From positions 1-64,000 of the forward strand of contig CAVUVQ010000036.1 of the NCBI GenBank assembly GCA_963744875.1: DNA of 64,000 bases, in the 5' to 3' direction. Source of the DNA: JACDAE01 sp963744875 (GTDB taxonomy: Bacteria > Chloroflexota > Ktedonobacteria > Ktedonobacterales > Ktedonobacteraceae). Below are positions 29,126-37,133 of the stretch, piece after piece. The position numbers were made by a program, and so were the translations under genes. The notes beneath the pieces are model-generated. The model was not told the origin of the DNA. It searched no databases and was given only the letters and a program-made list of their open reading frames with translations. Numbering within the stretch: position 1 is the first letter of the stretch; each line of letters begins with the position of its first letter.

Positions 29126-29536
29126 ATGGTCTACCTGACGAGACGTATGACGTTTAGCGCTGCACATCGTCTGTGGAGTCCTTTTCTTTCCGAAGCGGAG
29201 AATTATGAAATCTACGACAAGTGTGCCAATCCCAATGGGCACGGGCACAACTATATCCTTGAAGTGACTGTACAGGGCACACCAGACGAGCATACAGGCA
29301 TGGTAATGAACTTAACCGACATGAAGAAGGTTATTAATGAGCAGGTAGTGGACTGGGTAGATCATAAACATCTCAATTATGACGTGCCCTGGCTGGAGGG
29401 CGTCATCCCAACCGCTGAGATGCTAGCAATCAAGTTCTGGGAACGCCTGGAACGTGGTTTGCCAGCAGGCATGCTTTACGAGGTGAGAGTGCATGAAACT
29501 GAAAATAATCTGGCAACCTATCGGGGCAAGACATGA
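29126..29536 (+). CDS. 6-pyruvoyl-tetrahydropterin synthase / QueD-family enzyme
   Basis: 136 residues, ATG at 29126 with GGGAGG 6 nt upstream. An upstream extension would translate the repeat and is unlikely. Zinc site: AAHR near residue 14 and NGHGHNY. CANPNGHGH carries the conserved Cys. DHKHLNYD and VHETENN near the end complete the active site. The family makes 6-carboxy-tetrahydropterin for queuosine or acts on pterins; no other queuosine gene is nearby, so the exact reaction is open. Its stop overlaps the start of the glycosyltransferase (ATGA). Confidence 0.85.
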   Translation: MVYLTRRMTFSAAHRLWSPFLSEAENYEIYDKCANPNGHGHNYILEVTVQGTPDEHTGMVMNLTDMKKVINEQVVDWVDHKHLNYDVPWLEGVIPTAEMLAIKFWERLERGLPAGMLYEVRVHETENNLATYRGKT

Positions 29537-30627
29537 GAATAGCTCTGGTCGCTCCACTCGTCACCCCCATCGCGCAACCTTACGTAGGTGGCTCACAGGC
29601 GCTGGTGGCTGAACTTGCGCGTGGCCTGGTCAAACGAGGACATATCGTAACGTTGTTCGCACGCCAGGACTCCTTTGTGCCCGGTGTCACAATTGAAACA
29701 TTACACGTACCAGAAAGCGTTCAACCAGCAAATTTCGCTGGACCCGAACGAGAACGTCCAGCAGATAGTGGTTTTTTCGCACAGGCTAATATCTTTCTGC
29801 GCCTCTTCCTGCAATTGCAACAACGACATGATGAATTTGACATTGTTCACGCCCATGCCTTCGATTGGCCTGCATTTGCCAGTAGCGCATTGCTAACAAG
29901 GTTGCCAGTTCTGCATACACTGCATCTACCAGCAGTATCTCCAGAGATCAACGAGGCACTACATGTGCTTCATCAGCAGGGCCATCCCCTGAAACTAATT
30001 ACCGTCTCCAGGGCCTGTGCCCACACATACGCCGCTTATACACCAATCGATGCTATCATCTACAATGGCCTGAATAGTAGCGCAATTCCTTTTGTTGCCT
30101 CCGTCCCTGAAGATGCGCCACTCCTCTTTGCCGGACGCATCGCTCCTGAGAAAGGTGTTGAGGCTGCAATTGAGATAGCCAAACGAGCAGGTCGTCATCT
30201 CCTGATAGCTGGTGGGATCTATGATGCTACATATTATGACGAACGCATCAAGCCACAATTGGAGCAATCAGGTGAGCGTATCACGTACCTGGGCCAGCTA
30301 GAGCATGCGCAATTATGGCAACTCATGGGACAGGTACGTGGGTTACTCTTTCCGATTGAATGGGACGAGCCCTTTGGTCTGGTCGCCGTTGAAGCAATGG
30401 CGGCGGGAACGCCAGTCATTGCCTTCCGGCGCGGTGCTGCGGAAGAGATTATCCTTGCGGGAGAGACTGGATTTCTCGTTGAAGCTGGAGATTGTGCACA
30501 TGCGGCAGCCCTGGTTGGCCAATTAGCAAACCTTTCCCGCGCACGTTGTCGTGCTCACGTCGAGCAACATTTCTCTTTTGAATATATGCTAGATGAGCAT
30601 GAGCGTCTCTATACATCCGCACGTTAA
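29533..30627 (+). CDS. GT4-family glycosyltransferase
   Basis: 364 residues. The N-terminal Rossmann domain begins RIALVAPLVTPIAQPYVGGS and has FDIVHAHAFDWPAF. The C-terminal GT-B domain has LLFAGRIAPEKGVEAAIEIA and the acceptor/UDP-sugar motif EPFGLVAVEAMAAGTPVIAF with the conserved EX7E. It transfers a sugar from a nucleotide donor in the cytoplasm; the acceptor is unknown. It is translationally coupled to the PTPS gene. It ends tail-to-tail with glutamine synthetase, the two stop codons sharing TTAA. Confidence 0.9.
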   Translation: MRIALVAPLVTPIAQPYVGGSQALVAELARGLVKRGHIVTLFARQDSFVPGVTIETLHVPESVQPANFAGPERERPADSGFFAQANIFLRLFLQLQQRHDEFDIVHAHAFDWPAFASSALLTRLPVLHTLHLPAVSPEINEALHVLHQQGHPLKLITVSRACAHTYAAYTPIDAIIYNGLNSSAIPFVASVPEDAPLLFAGRIAPEKGVEAAIEIAKRAGRHLLIAGGIYDATYYDERIKPQLEQSGERITYLGQLEHAQLWQLMGQVRGLLFPIEWDEPFGLVAVEAMAAGTPVIAFRRGAAEEIILAGETGFLVEAGDCAHAAALVGQLANLSRARCRAHVEQHFSFEYMLDEHERLYTSAR

Positions 30628-32024
30628 AAGATAGAAAGATAGTGATCGAGTTCCCAGTTATGAACTTGCTGGCAATATTCAGTCCACTCAAGATTTTTGG
30701 CGTCGACAAAACCTTCGTAGATGGAATCACCCAGCGTCTCGCGAATCAGAGGATCCTCGCGCAATCCGTCCAGGGCGTCACCCATTGTTGCTGGTAGCAG
30801 GCGGGCGGAAGTGCGCATGTGCTCATCTTCTGTTTGCAAAAAGAGGCTTTCGTCCATCGCGGCTGGCAAGGTCAGATTGCGCTGAATACCATCCAGTCCG
30901 GCACGCAACATTACCGCGAGGGCCAGATACGGATTACAACTTGGATCAGTGCAGCGCAATTCGATGCGCATCGACGATTGGAAGTCGTTACTGGGGCGTG
31001 GAACGCGGATCAGTGCTCGCCGATTTACACGACCCCAGTTGATAACCACGGGTGCCTCAAAGCCTCGCACCAGGCGCTTGTAGGAATTGATCAAAGGTGC
31101 AAGAATACCACACATACCACGCGCATGAGCAAGCTGACCAGCAATAAAACAGCGTCCAATATCTGACAGACCATATTCAGCCTTCTCATCGACAAAGACA
31201 TTTTTGCCCGTCTCAATACTTATCAATTGCTGATGAATATGTAAACCAGAACCATTAACGCCATAAAAAGGCTTGGGCATGAAGGTTGCATACAGACCAT
31301 ATTGTGCAGCTATTGACTTCAATACGTAACGGGCCGTCATCAAGCTATCGGCACTAGAAAGGGCATCATTTATCTCAAAATCAAGTTCGTGTTGACCGGC
31401 TGCAACTTCGTGATGACTGGCCTCTATCGCAATTCCCATATGTTGCAAGGCATGTACCATCTGACGACGTACACCGGTTGCCTGGTCGGTCGAGAGATCG
31501 AAGTAACCGCCATGATCCCGTGGCAAAGGGAGTGGAGTCTTGCCTTCAAAGTGCAGAAGGAAAAACTCTAATTCGGGCGCAACATGAAAGTTATAGCCCA
31601 TACCATGCGCTACCTCTAATGCACGCAGCAACGTTGTGCGCGGATCTCCATCGAAGCGCTCCCCATTGGGGGTACGTACATCGCAGATTACACGCGCAAC
31701 GATCTCTTCTCCATCAAGTTCTTCATCAACAGAATAGCCCTCCGAAGGCTGAATAGGACGCACCCTGCCGGGCAGAATAGCAAATGTCGAGATATCAGGG
31801 AAAAGATACATATCACTCTCGGCTATACGCGCAAATCCTTCAAGGGAAGATCCATCAAACCATTTACCAGCCGCGACACTATCAGCAAATTGCTCAACAG
31901 GAATAGTGACACATTTTGCCATCCCTAAAACATCAGTAAAATCCAGATTCACATAGCGCACATGCTCACGCTCCAGCGCCGCCAGAATTTGATCCTGGCT
32001 CACATCGCGTTTTCGTCCGGCCAT
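30624..32024 (-). CDS. glnA: Glutamine synthetase, type I
   Basis: 466 residues from the ATG at 32024, preceded by GAGAGGAGCG; a 22-residue upstream extension is possible but has no site. It makes glutamine from glutamate, ammonia and ATP. Motifs: WFDGSSLEGFARIAESDMYL, APELEFFLL, the ATP site KPFYGVNGSGLHIHQQL, and RIELRCTDPSCNPYLALAVM. The glutamate loop reads NSYKRLVRGFEAP, where most family members have VPG, a notable change. The C-terminus ELDHYLSIF resembles the alpha group; no clear adenylylation Tyr motif was seen. It convergently overlaps the glycosyltransferase by 3-4 nt. Confidence 0.92.
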   Translation of the reverse strand: MAGRKRDVSQDQILAALEREHVRYVNLDFTDVLGMAKCVTIPVEQFADSVAAGKWFDGSSLEGFARIAESDMYLFPDISTFAILPGRVRPIQPSEGYSVDEELDGEEIVARVICDVRTPNGERFDGDPRTTLLRALEVAHGMGYNFHVAPELEFFLLHFEGKTPLPLPRDHGGYFDLSTDQATGVRRQMVHALQHMGIAIEASHHEVAAGQHELDFEINDALSSADSLMTARYVLKSIAAQYGLYATFMPKPFYGVNGSGLHIHQQLISIETGKNVFVDEKAEYGLSDIGRCFIAGQLAHARGMCGILAPLINSYKRLVRGFEAPVVINWGRVNRRALIRVPRPSNDFQSSMRIELRCTDPSCNPYLALAVMLRAGLDGIQRNLTLPAAMDESLFLQTEDEHMRTSARLLPATMGDALDGLREDPLIRETLGDSIYEGFVDAKNLEWTEYCQQVHNWELDHYLSIF

Positions 32025-32213
32025 AGCATTCGCTCCTCTCTTAGAGCTATTCAAAGTCTTCTTTGCCCCAGTTGCTCCACTTTTTCGCATACCTGTCCTA
32101 ACATTATCTATAAAATCTTGCTCAAGTAATTTGGCACGGTAGCATTTTTACATGGGATATAAGCATCTGTCAAGGAGCGGAAACAAATGCCCACCGGCGG
32201 AAAACAAATTTCC

Positions 32214-32270
32214 TTGACAATTTGTCAAATAGACTTGACAAAAACACGTTTATGGTTTACACTATGTAAA
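32214..32270 (+). promoter_or_regulatory. Promoter with palindromic operators
   Basis: TTGACA at 32235-32240, a 17-nt spacer and TACACT at 32258-32263. The -35 box is the right half of TTTGTCAA-atagac-TTGACAAA (32221-32242). A further half-site makes TTGACA-att-TGTCAA (32214-32228). A third palindrome, TTTAC...GTAAA (32256-32270), covers the -10 box. This fits autoregulation by the XRE protein encoded third in the operon. Confidence 0.6.
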
Positions 32271-32346
32271 GTAAGGTTGACATTAAGACAAACGTGCTTA
32301 TCACGATGGTAGATAGTCCTATCACCTAATAGGAAGGAAATTTAAA

Positions 32347-32562
32347 ATGATGAGTAAACCAGCAAGCAAGGTTTTTGTAACAAAGTTTTTGTTAGGTATG
32401 GGTGCATACGTCATTGCGGTCATTGTTTTGGTGATGTTGATCAACACCCACCCGCATACGGCATGGTTGCATATTCCATTAATGTGTATTCCAATCGTGC
32501 CAGCACTTGTCACCTCCATTACCTATAAGCGTGTCTTCAATTGTACAAAAAAGGAGATTTAA
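32347..32562 (+). CDS. Small two-span membrane protein (short paralogue)
   Basis: 71 residues, ATG with AGGAAGGAAATTT upstream. It shares MMSKxASKxxxxxFLL, GAYVIAVIV and PIVPAL with the N-terminal half of the next gene, so it looks like a tandem duplicate that kept only two spans. It is first in a three-gene operon with the membrane protein at 32564 and the XRE regulator at 32950. Function unknown. Confidence 0.65.
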   Translation: MMSKPASKVFVTKFLLGMGAYVIAVIVLVMLINTHPHTAWLHIPLMCIPIVPALVTSITYKRVFNCTKKEI

Positions 32563-32563
32563 A

Positions 32564-32953
32564 ATGATGAGCAAATCAGCGAGCAGGATCTATACAAAAG
32601 AGTTTTTGTTAGCCATGGGTGCATACGTCATTGCGGTCATTGTTTCAGTGACATTGATCAACATCAGCCCCAATGGGGCGTGGTGGCGTATTCCATTAGC
32701 GCTGCTTCCAATCGTACCGGCACTTTTCGCCCTCGGTGCCTATATGCGCTTCTTTAGTCGTATAGATGAATTGCAGCGTCGTATCCAATCTGAGGCTCTG
32801 GCTTTTGGTTTCGCAAGCGCAGGTATTCTGACATTCAGCTATGGGTTCCTCGAAAATGTTGGATTTCCACATCTGAGTTGGATCTTTGTTTTCCCATTAA
32901 TGATTGCTATGTGGGGCATTGGTACAGCGATTGCTTCCCGGAGATACCAATGA
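32564..32953 (+). CDS. Four-span membrane protein
   Basis: 129 residues from the ATG at 32564, one base after the previous stop, with AAGGAGATTT upstream. Four membrane spans: residues about 15-37, 43-63, 82-100 and 106-126. The loop RIDELQRRIQSEALAF is the typical cytoplasmic helix of small membrane proteins paired with XRE regulators. Its stop overlaps the XRE start (ATGA). Confidence 0.7.
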   Translation: MMSKSASRIYTKEFLLAMGAYVIAVIVSVTLINISPNGAWWRIPLALLPIVPALFALGAYMRFFSRIDELQRRIQSEALAFGFASAGILTFSYGFLENVGFPHLSWIFVFPLMIAMWGIGTAIASRRYQ

Positions 32954-33258
32954 ATAACAAGCTAAAAGTTCTCAGAGCCATGCGCAACTGGTCACAGGCG
33001 GATCTTGCCGACCATCTAGATGTGTCGAGGCAAACAGTTAACGCGCTGGAAACGGGGAAGTACGATCCGAGTCTTCCCCTGGCTTTTAAGATCGCTCGCC
33101 TCTTCCAGATGCCCATTGAGGAGATCTTTGAGGAAGACCGGAGCCAGAAAGCGAAACAACAGAACCCCGGCGTCATAGGCTGCGGACACGTAGGCGGTGA
33201 GGCGTGCGGGCTTATTCCACTCCGTTCAATGGTGCCCCTACGTGGTCGCCACCTATAG
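32950..33258 (+). CDS. XRE-family helix-turn-helix regulator
   Basis: 102 residues. MNNKLKVLRAMRNWSQADLA with VSRQTVNALETGKYDPS is a clear XRE helix-turn-helix, and LAFKIARLFQMPIEEIFE is the usual end of the short class (about 68 residues). Beyond AKQQ the protein runs on for about 30 residues (NPGVIGCGHVGGEACG) that look like translated repeat DNA containing GGTGCCCCTAC. It is translationally coupled to the membrane protein and probably controls the operon promoter. Confidence 0.85.
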   Translation: MNNKLKVLRAMRNWSQADLADHLDVSRQTVNALETGKYDPSLPLAFKIARLFQMPIEEIFEEDRSQKAKQQNPGVIGCGHVGGEACGLIPLRSMVPLRGRHL

Positions 33259-33284
33259 GCTCTGTTCATAACAATTAACGTGTA

Positions 33285-34580
33285 TTACAGCGTATCTCCC
33301 ACCAGCGCATCACGTTCTAACGGGCCAATCGCTGCAACAATCAGTGGATTGAGTGGCGAGAAGCGATGCAGGACATGTAACACCTGCTCTTGCGTCACCG
33401 CATCAATGGACTCTTTGACTTCCTGAATAGTGTGTATTTTGCGCTCATACCACCAGGAGCGTGCTATCGCCCCCATACGAGCGCCCGAGCCTTCGCCGCG
33501 CATGATGTTCTCGCTCTTCAACTGTACTTTCGCACGCTCCAGTTCGTCGGCGGTAATGCCTTCTTGCTCCAGTTTACGCAGTTCGTTCACGATAACCTGT
33601 AAGCACTCGTGCGCCTGCTCAGGAGTTGTGCCCGCATAGATACGCATCGCACCAATTGCTTTATTGCTTCCAAGACCAGCCGAGATCCCATAGACCAGGC
33701 CACGCTTCTCACGAACTTCGACAAAAAGGCGCGAAGCCATATTGCCACCAAGCACCTCGCTAATCACCAACGCAGGATAGTAGTCAACATCGGTATAATC
33801 AGGAAAAGGGAACATCATTCCCAGGTGTTCTTGCTTCCCCTCCTGTTGTCCCTCCTGATGCTCCAGAAAGACAGTGCTCTCCGGATGTGGTTTCTGCACA
33901 GGAGAGGGAGTCGCCTGGCCTTGCCAATCCCCAAAGAGATCCTGCATCTTCTGCACAACATGCTCCCAGTCGAATTTGCCAGCGATGCTGAACAGAACAT
34001 TATTTGGCTGGTAGCGTGCTTGCCAGAAATCCTGCAAATCTTTTCTTTGTAATGCGCGTACACTCTCAGGAGTGCCCAGCGTCAAACGGCCAAGCGAAGT
34101 CCCCTGATAAAAGGTTGAGCGTACATGTTCAAAAATGCGGCTCATCGGTTCATCATCATGGCGACGAATTTCTTGCAGAATAATACTACGCATCTGCTCC
34201 AGTTCATCTTTAGGAAAGGTTGGCGTCAACAATACCTCATGTAACAGTTCGAGGGTTGCATCAAATTTGGTGTGTACAATCTGTGCGGATACCTGGGCCG
34301 TCTCCAGGCCTGTACTGGCTCCTTTCCGTGCTCCAAGCGATTCGAATGCTTCATTAAGTGCACGCGCATCCTTCTTTTTGGTCCCCTGAAAGAGCATATA
34401 TTCAAAAAGATGGGTGAGTCCCAATTTCTCTTCCGGCTCGTGGATGACCGCCGCCTCCAACTGAAAACCAAAGGTAGTGGAACTGAGACTGGGCATATAT
34501 TGACCGATCATCTCTATACCATTGGGCAACCGATGATAGAAATAATTCGGGGGAAGACTCTGCTGATCTATGCTACTCAT
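33285..34580 (-). CDS. M16-family peptidase homologue with altered zinc motif
   Basis: 431 residues from the ATG at 34580, with GAGAGG 8 nt upstream. The fold is M16: LPNGIEMIGQYMP, then the region that carries the zinc motif, LGLTHLFEYMLFQGTKK. The family motif is HxxEH; here it is HLFEY, with Tyr in place of the second His. A later Glu (IILQEIRRHDDEP) is kept. The C-terminal domain has EVLGGNMASRLFVEVREKRGLVYGI, which contains the family's substrate-binding R/Y. It may be an inactive subunit or bind metal differently. No second M16 gene lies beside it. Confidence 0.85.
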   Translation of the reverse strand: MSSIDQQSLPPNYFYHRLPNGIEMIGQYMPSLSSTTFGFQLEAAVIHEPEEKLGLTHLFEYMLFQGTKKKDARALNEAFESLGARKGASTGLETAQVSAQIVHTKFDATLELLHEVLLTPTFPKDELEQMRSIILQEIRRHDDEPMSRIFEHVRSTFYQGTSLGRLTLGTPESVRALQRKDLQDFWQARYQPNNVLFSIAGKFDWEHVVQKMQDLFGDWQGQATPSPVQKPHPESTVFLEHQEGQQEGKQEHLGMMFPFPDYTDVDYYPALVISEVLGGNMASRLFVEVREKRGLVYGISAGLGSNKAIGAMRIYAGTTPEQAHECLQVIVNELRKLEQEGITADELERAKVQLKSENIMRGEGSGARMGAIARSWWYERKIHTIQEVKESIDAVTQEQVLHVLHRFSPLNPLIVAAIGPLERDALVGDTL

Positions 34581-34841
34581 ATTTATCATCCTCTCACGGC
34601 ACTTCCTGCCTGACGTTCTTTATTTACATTAACTACTTTAACAAAGGTTTCCTATGCAGATCAAGATTCCTATCTCAACATTGTACGCCAGCCCTTCATC
34701 ATGTTTCAAGTGAACATAGCAAATGATGCTCGCTAATAAGATTACGATAGATACCCACTTTTGTGATATACTCCAACAAACAGAAAAGGAAACTAGTTAC
34801 ACAACTATCCCTGTCAACTTTAAATAAGAAGGAATTTGTAT

Positions 34842-35894
34842 ATGGTTGATTCAGTTACAGTAAAAGACGTTGCTCGCCAGGCCAGTGTCTCGGTAGGAAC
34901 CGTATCGCGCGTATTCAACAATCACAGTAACGTTTCCGAAGAGATACGGGATCGTGTGCTGAAAGCCGCGACCGATGTTGGTTATAATAGAGCGGTCGCG
35001 AAAGATCCTCCAACCAATAATACCCGCCCTATCAAAGAGATTGGCTTCCTATTTTATTCTCCTTTACATAATGGCTCTGCTATGAGTAATCCATTCTGGC
35101 CCTATATCTTGAATGGTGTTGAGCGCGAGGCTCGTCAGTCGCATATTAAAGTGATCTATCAGGATATCGGCGAGGCAAAGGAAACGCCTCAGGAAATACT
35201 CTCGACGATCCAGGATATGAAACTTGGTGGTATTCTGCTGGTCGGGCCGACGGATCATGAGACGGCCCGCCTCTTGAAGCGCCTCAACATCCCCATTGTG
35301 CTCATTGCTAATTATGTGCCAGGTATTTCTGTCAACTCGGTCCTATGCGACGAACTGGAAGGGGCACTTATGGCAATGGACTATCTTATAAAGCATGGAC
35401 ATCGTCAGATAGCTTTTATCGACGGCTCTACTCTGCGTGGCCCTATATCGATCAGTAAGTTCTATGCAGTCGAACGGCGCAGAATTGGGTATCGTACAGC
35501 GCTAATCGACGCTGGCCTCTCTGAATTGATAGAGGTGGGTGATCTAGGTGCTACGGGCGGCTACCAGGCATGTCAACGCTTGCTCAAGCGAAATATGCCA
35601 TTTACGGCTCTTTTTTGTGCCAATGATGAAACTGCGATCGGTGCTATGCAAGCTCTGCGCGAGGCTGGAAAGCGCATCCCTGAAGATATTTCGATTATTG
35701 GCTTTGACGATATTGCCATGGCTGCCCATCTGACTCCTGCGCTCACGACCATACGCGTCAACAAAGAAGCGCTGGGAGCGATCGCGGTCAAGCAATTATT
35801 AGAGCAGGCAAAAGAGCCATCCGAGATCAGTACTTCTACTGTTTTAGAAGTTGAGCTAATCGAACGAGACTCAGTGATCACCCTTTCCTCGTGA
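34842..35894 (+). CDS. LacI-family transcriptional regulator
   Basis: 350 residues. The ATG at 34842 is preceded by AAGAAGGAATT; a TTG at 34836 is in frame. The N-terminal DNA-binding domain is classical: VTVKDVARQASVSVGTVSRVFNNHSNVSEEIRDRVLKAA, here shown by VSVGTVSRVFNNHSNVSEE. The periplasmic-binding-like domain follows (GGILLVGPTDHE, GHRQIAFIDGS, FTALFCANDETAIGAMQAL, IGFDDIAMAAHLTPALTTI). The effector is probably a sugar, but no transport or sugar genes are adjacent. Downstream there are DnaA boxes. Confidence 0.92.
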   Translation: MVDSVTVKDVARQASVSVGTVSRVFNNHSNVSEEIRDRVLKAATDVGYNRAVAKDPPTNNTRPIKEIGFLFYSPLHNGSAMSNPFWPYILNGVEREARQSHIKVIYQDIGEAKETPQEILSTIQDMKLGGILLVGPTDHETARLLKRLNIPIVLIANYVPGISVNSVLCDELEGALMAMDYLIKHGHRQIAFIDGSTLRGPISISKFYAVERRRIGYRTALIDAGLSELIEVGDLGATGGYQACQRLLKRNMPFTALFCANDETAIGAMQALREAGKRIPEDISIIGFDDIAMAAHLTPALTTIRVNKEALGAIAVKQLLEQAKEPSEISTSTVLEVELIERDSVITLSS

Positions 35895-35948
35895 TGGGTC
35901 TATATCTTTGAATGGGTGATGTGCTCAAAAGGATTTGGAAGAAGAAAG

Positions 35949-35989
35949 TTATCCACAAATTAGAACATTTGTCCACATAGTTATCCACA
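35949..35989 (+). promoter_or_regulatory. Cluster of three DnaA boxes
   Basis: TTATCCACA at 35949-35957 and 35981-35989 match the DnaA box consensus exactly. TTGTCCACA at 35969-35977 differs by one base. All are in the same orientation within 41 bp of AT-rich DNA. No dnaA or dnaN is in the window, so it is not evidently the origin. Confidence 0.6.
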
Positions 35990-36012
35990 TTTTCAGCACA
36001 AGAGAAACGGCC

Positions 36013-36044
36013 ACACGGGCATGTTTCAATGTTCACGCCCGTGT
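36013..36044. terminator. Hairpin between lacI-type gene and SRPBCC gene
   Basis: ACACGGGC and GCCCGTGT form an 8-bp stem with a 16-nt loop between two convergent genes. It lacks a strong T-run, so the terminator role is tentative. Confidence 0.4.
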
Positions 36045-36053
36045 AGATGCTTA

Positions 36054-36539
36054 TTACATCTTTTTCAAAATCTCAGCAAGACGATCATAAGTCTCATTAA
36101 CTCCATCTTCCATGCCACTTTGCAGCGTGCCATCGCGGTCAGCGACTGACTGGTAAACGGATTGTGTGGTTAACCTGGTTCTTCCTCCAGGCAACTCCTC
36201 AAGCTTCATCGTCTCCAGAGTCACATGTCCTGTCTCCGGCAAACCCTCAAATTCGAAGGTGTCAATAATGCGCTCAGGCGCAAGGACTTCGTGATACACA
36301 CCATGAAATCCGTATTCATTGCCATCAGCATCTCGCTGAATAAAGCGCCATTGACCACCCGGCCTCACGTCCATCTTATCTACGATAGTTGAAAGGCGTC
36401 CTGGTCCCCACCATTGCGGGACAAGGTTTGGATCGGTGAATACTTTAAAAACAAGCTCGCGTGGTGCATCGAATTCGCGCGTGATGACTACTTCTTGTTT
36501 CCCTGGTTCTGCACTAATAGTCGTTGTCTTTGTTGTCAT
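36054..36539 (-). CDS. SRPBCC (AHSA1/START-like) domain protein
   Basis: 161 residues. ITREFDAPRELVFKVFTDPNLVPQWWGP and KMDVRPGGQWRFIQRDADG are hallmarks of the AHSA1 subfamily, with the end GMEDGVNETYDRLAEIL. The fold is a hydrophobic-ligand pocket; the ligand is unknown. It follows the ArsR-type regulator gene by 6 nt. This pairing is widespread and the regulator probably controls both genes. Confidence 0.88.
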   Translation of the reverse strand: MTTKTTTISAEPGKQEVVITREFDAPRELVFKVFTDPNLVPQWWGPGRLSTIVDKMDVRPGGQWRFIQRDADGNEYGFHGVYHEVLAPERIIDTFEFEGLPETGHVTLETMKLEELPGGRTRLTTQSVYQSVADRDGTLQSGMEDGVNETYDRLAEILKKM

Positions 36540-36545
36540 AGAATG

Positions 36546-36866
36546 TTACTCCCTTTCCTTCTGCTTTTCCATTTCAAGTACGGTATCCAACGCGTCAAAT
36601 CGCTCGCTCCATATCCTCTGCATGTTGTTCACCCACGCTTCAAATTGGGACAGCGCCTGTGGATTGATGCGGTAGAGATGCTTCTGGGCACGTTTCTCCA
36701 TCTCCACTAAGTTTGCCTCACGTAAGACCTTGAGGTGCTGTGAGATCGCCTGTGGGCTGACAGGAAACTGCTCGTAGATAGCAGTAGCCGCTAACTCACC
36801 TCGGCTGGCGAGTAGTTCTAAAATGTTCCTTCGTGTAGGATCAGCAAGTGCGACAAACATATCCAT
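36546..36866 (-). CDS. ArsR-family helix-turn-helix regulator
   Basis: 106 residues from the ATG at 36866; a TTG six codons earlier is possible. The winged helix is typical: MFVALADPTRRNILELLASR, FPVSPQAISQHLKVLREANLVEMEK. No metal-binding Cys pair is present, as in the subgroup paired with SRPBCC proteins. Likely autoregulates through the palindrome just upstream. Confidence 0.9.
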   Translation of the reverse strand: MDMFVALADPTRRNILELLASRGELAATAIYEQFPVSPQAISQHLKVLREANLVEMEKRAQKHLYRINPQALSQFEAWVNNMQRIWSERFDALDTVLEMEKQKERE

Positions 36867-36886
36867 GACTCTATTGTAAACCAATT

Positions 36887-36898
36887 ACTTAATTAAGT
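36887..36898. promoter_or_regulatory. Palindromic operator candidate
   Basis: ACTTAATTAAGT is a perfect 12-bp palindrome 20 nt before the ArsR-type start, within a longer imperfect one (ATTACTTAATTAAGTCAAT). Confidence 0.45.
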
Positions 36899-36925
36899 CA
36901 ATGGTTTATCAAAATTGACGCTTTC

Positions 36926-37129
36926 TCAATTAAGACGCACAAGGGTAGGGACCATCTTTAGAGCGTCTGGCAATTTATTGAGGGAATTTGTCCGCACGCA
37001 ATGCAGGGAAAATCTCTCATGTTTGTGTAAAAAGGGACGGATGCGCATGGGATCAACGAGGCCACGATGCTCCTCAATGAATTGTTAGACGCTCTAAAGA
37101 TGGTCCCTACCCTTGCGCGTTTTAATTGA
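36926..37129. repeat. Hairpin element with GTAGGG/CCCTAC core (B)
   Basis: Arms of about 58 nt (TCAATTAA, then AAGGGTAGGGACCATCTTTA, then ATTGAGG) are inverted around an about 88-nt centre. It fills the gap between the ArsR-type gene and the next membrane protein gene. Compared with element A, GTAGGGACC and AATTCATTGA are shared but the arm middle differs. Confidence 0.75.
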
Positions 37130-37133
37130 AGAA

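Noticed and set aside
35949..35989. Possible replication origin.
   Set aside because: Only three boxes, no AT-rich unwinding element clearly seen, and no dnaA, dnaN or gyr genes in the window.
36926..37129. Possible CRISPR or attachment site because of long repeated arms.
   Set aside because: There is one inverted pair only, no regular direct repeats with spacers, and no cas genes or integrase nearby.
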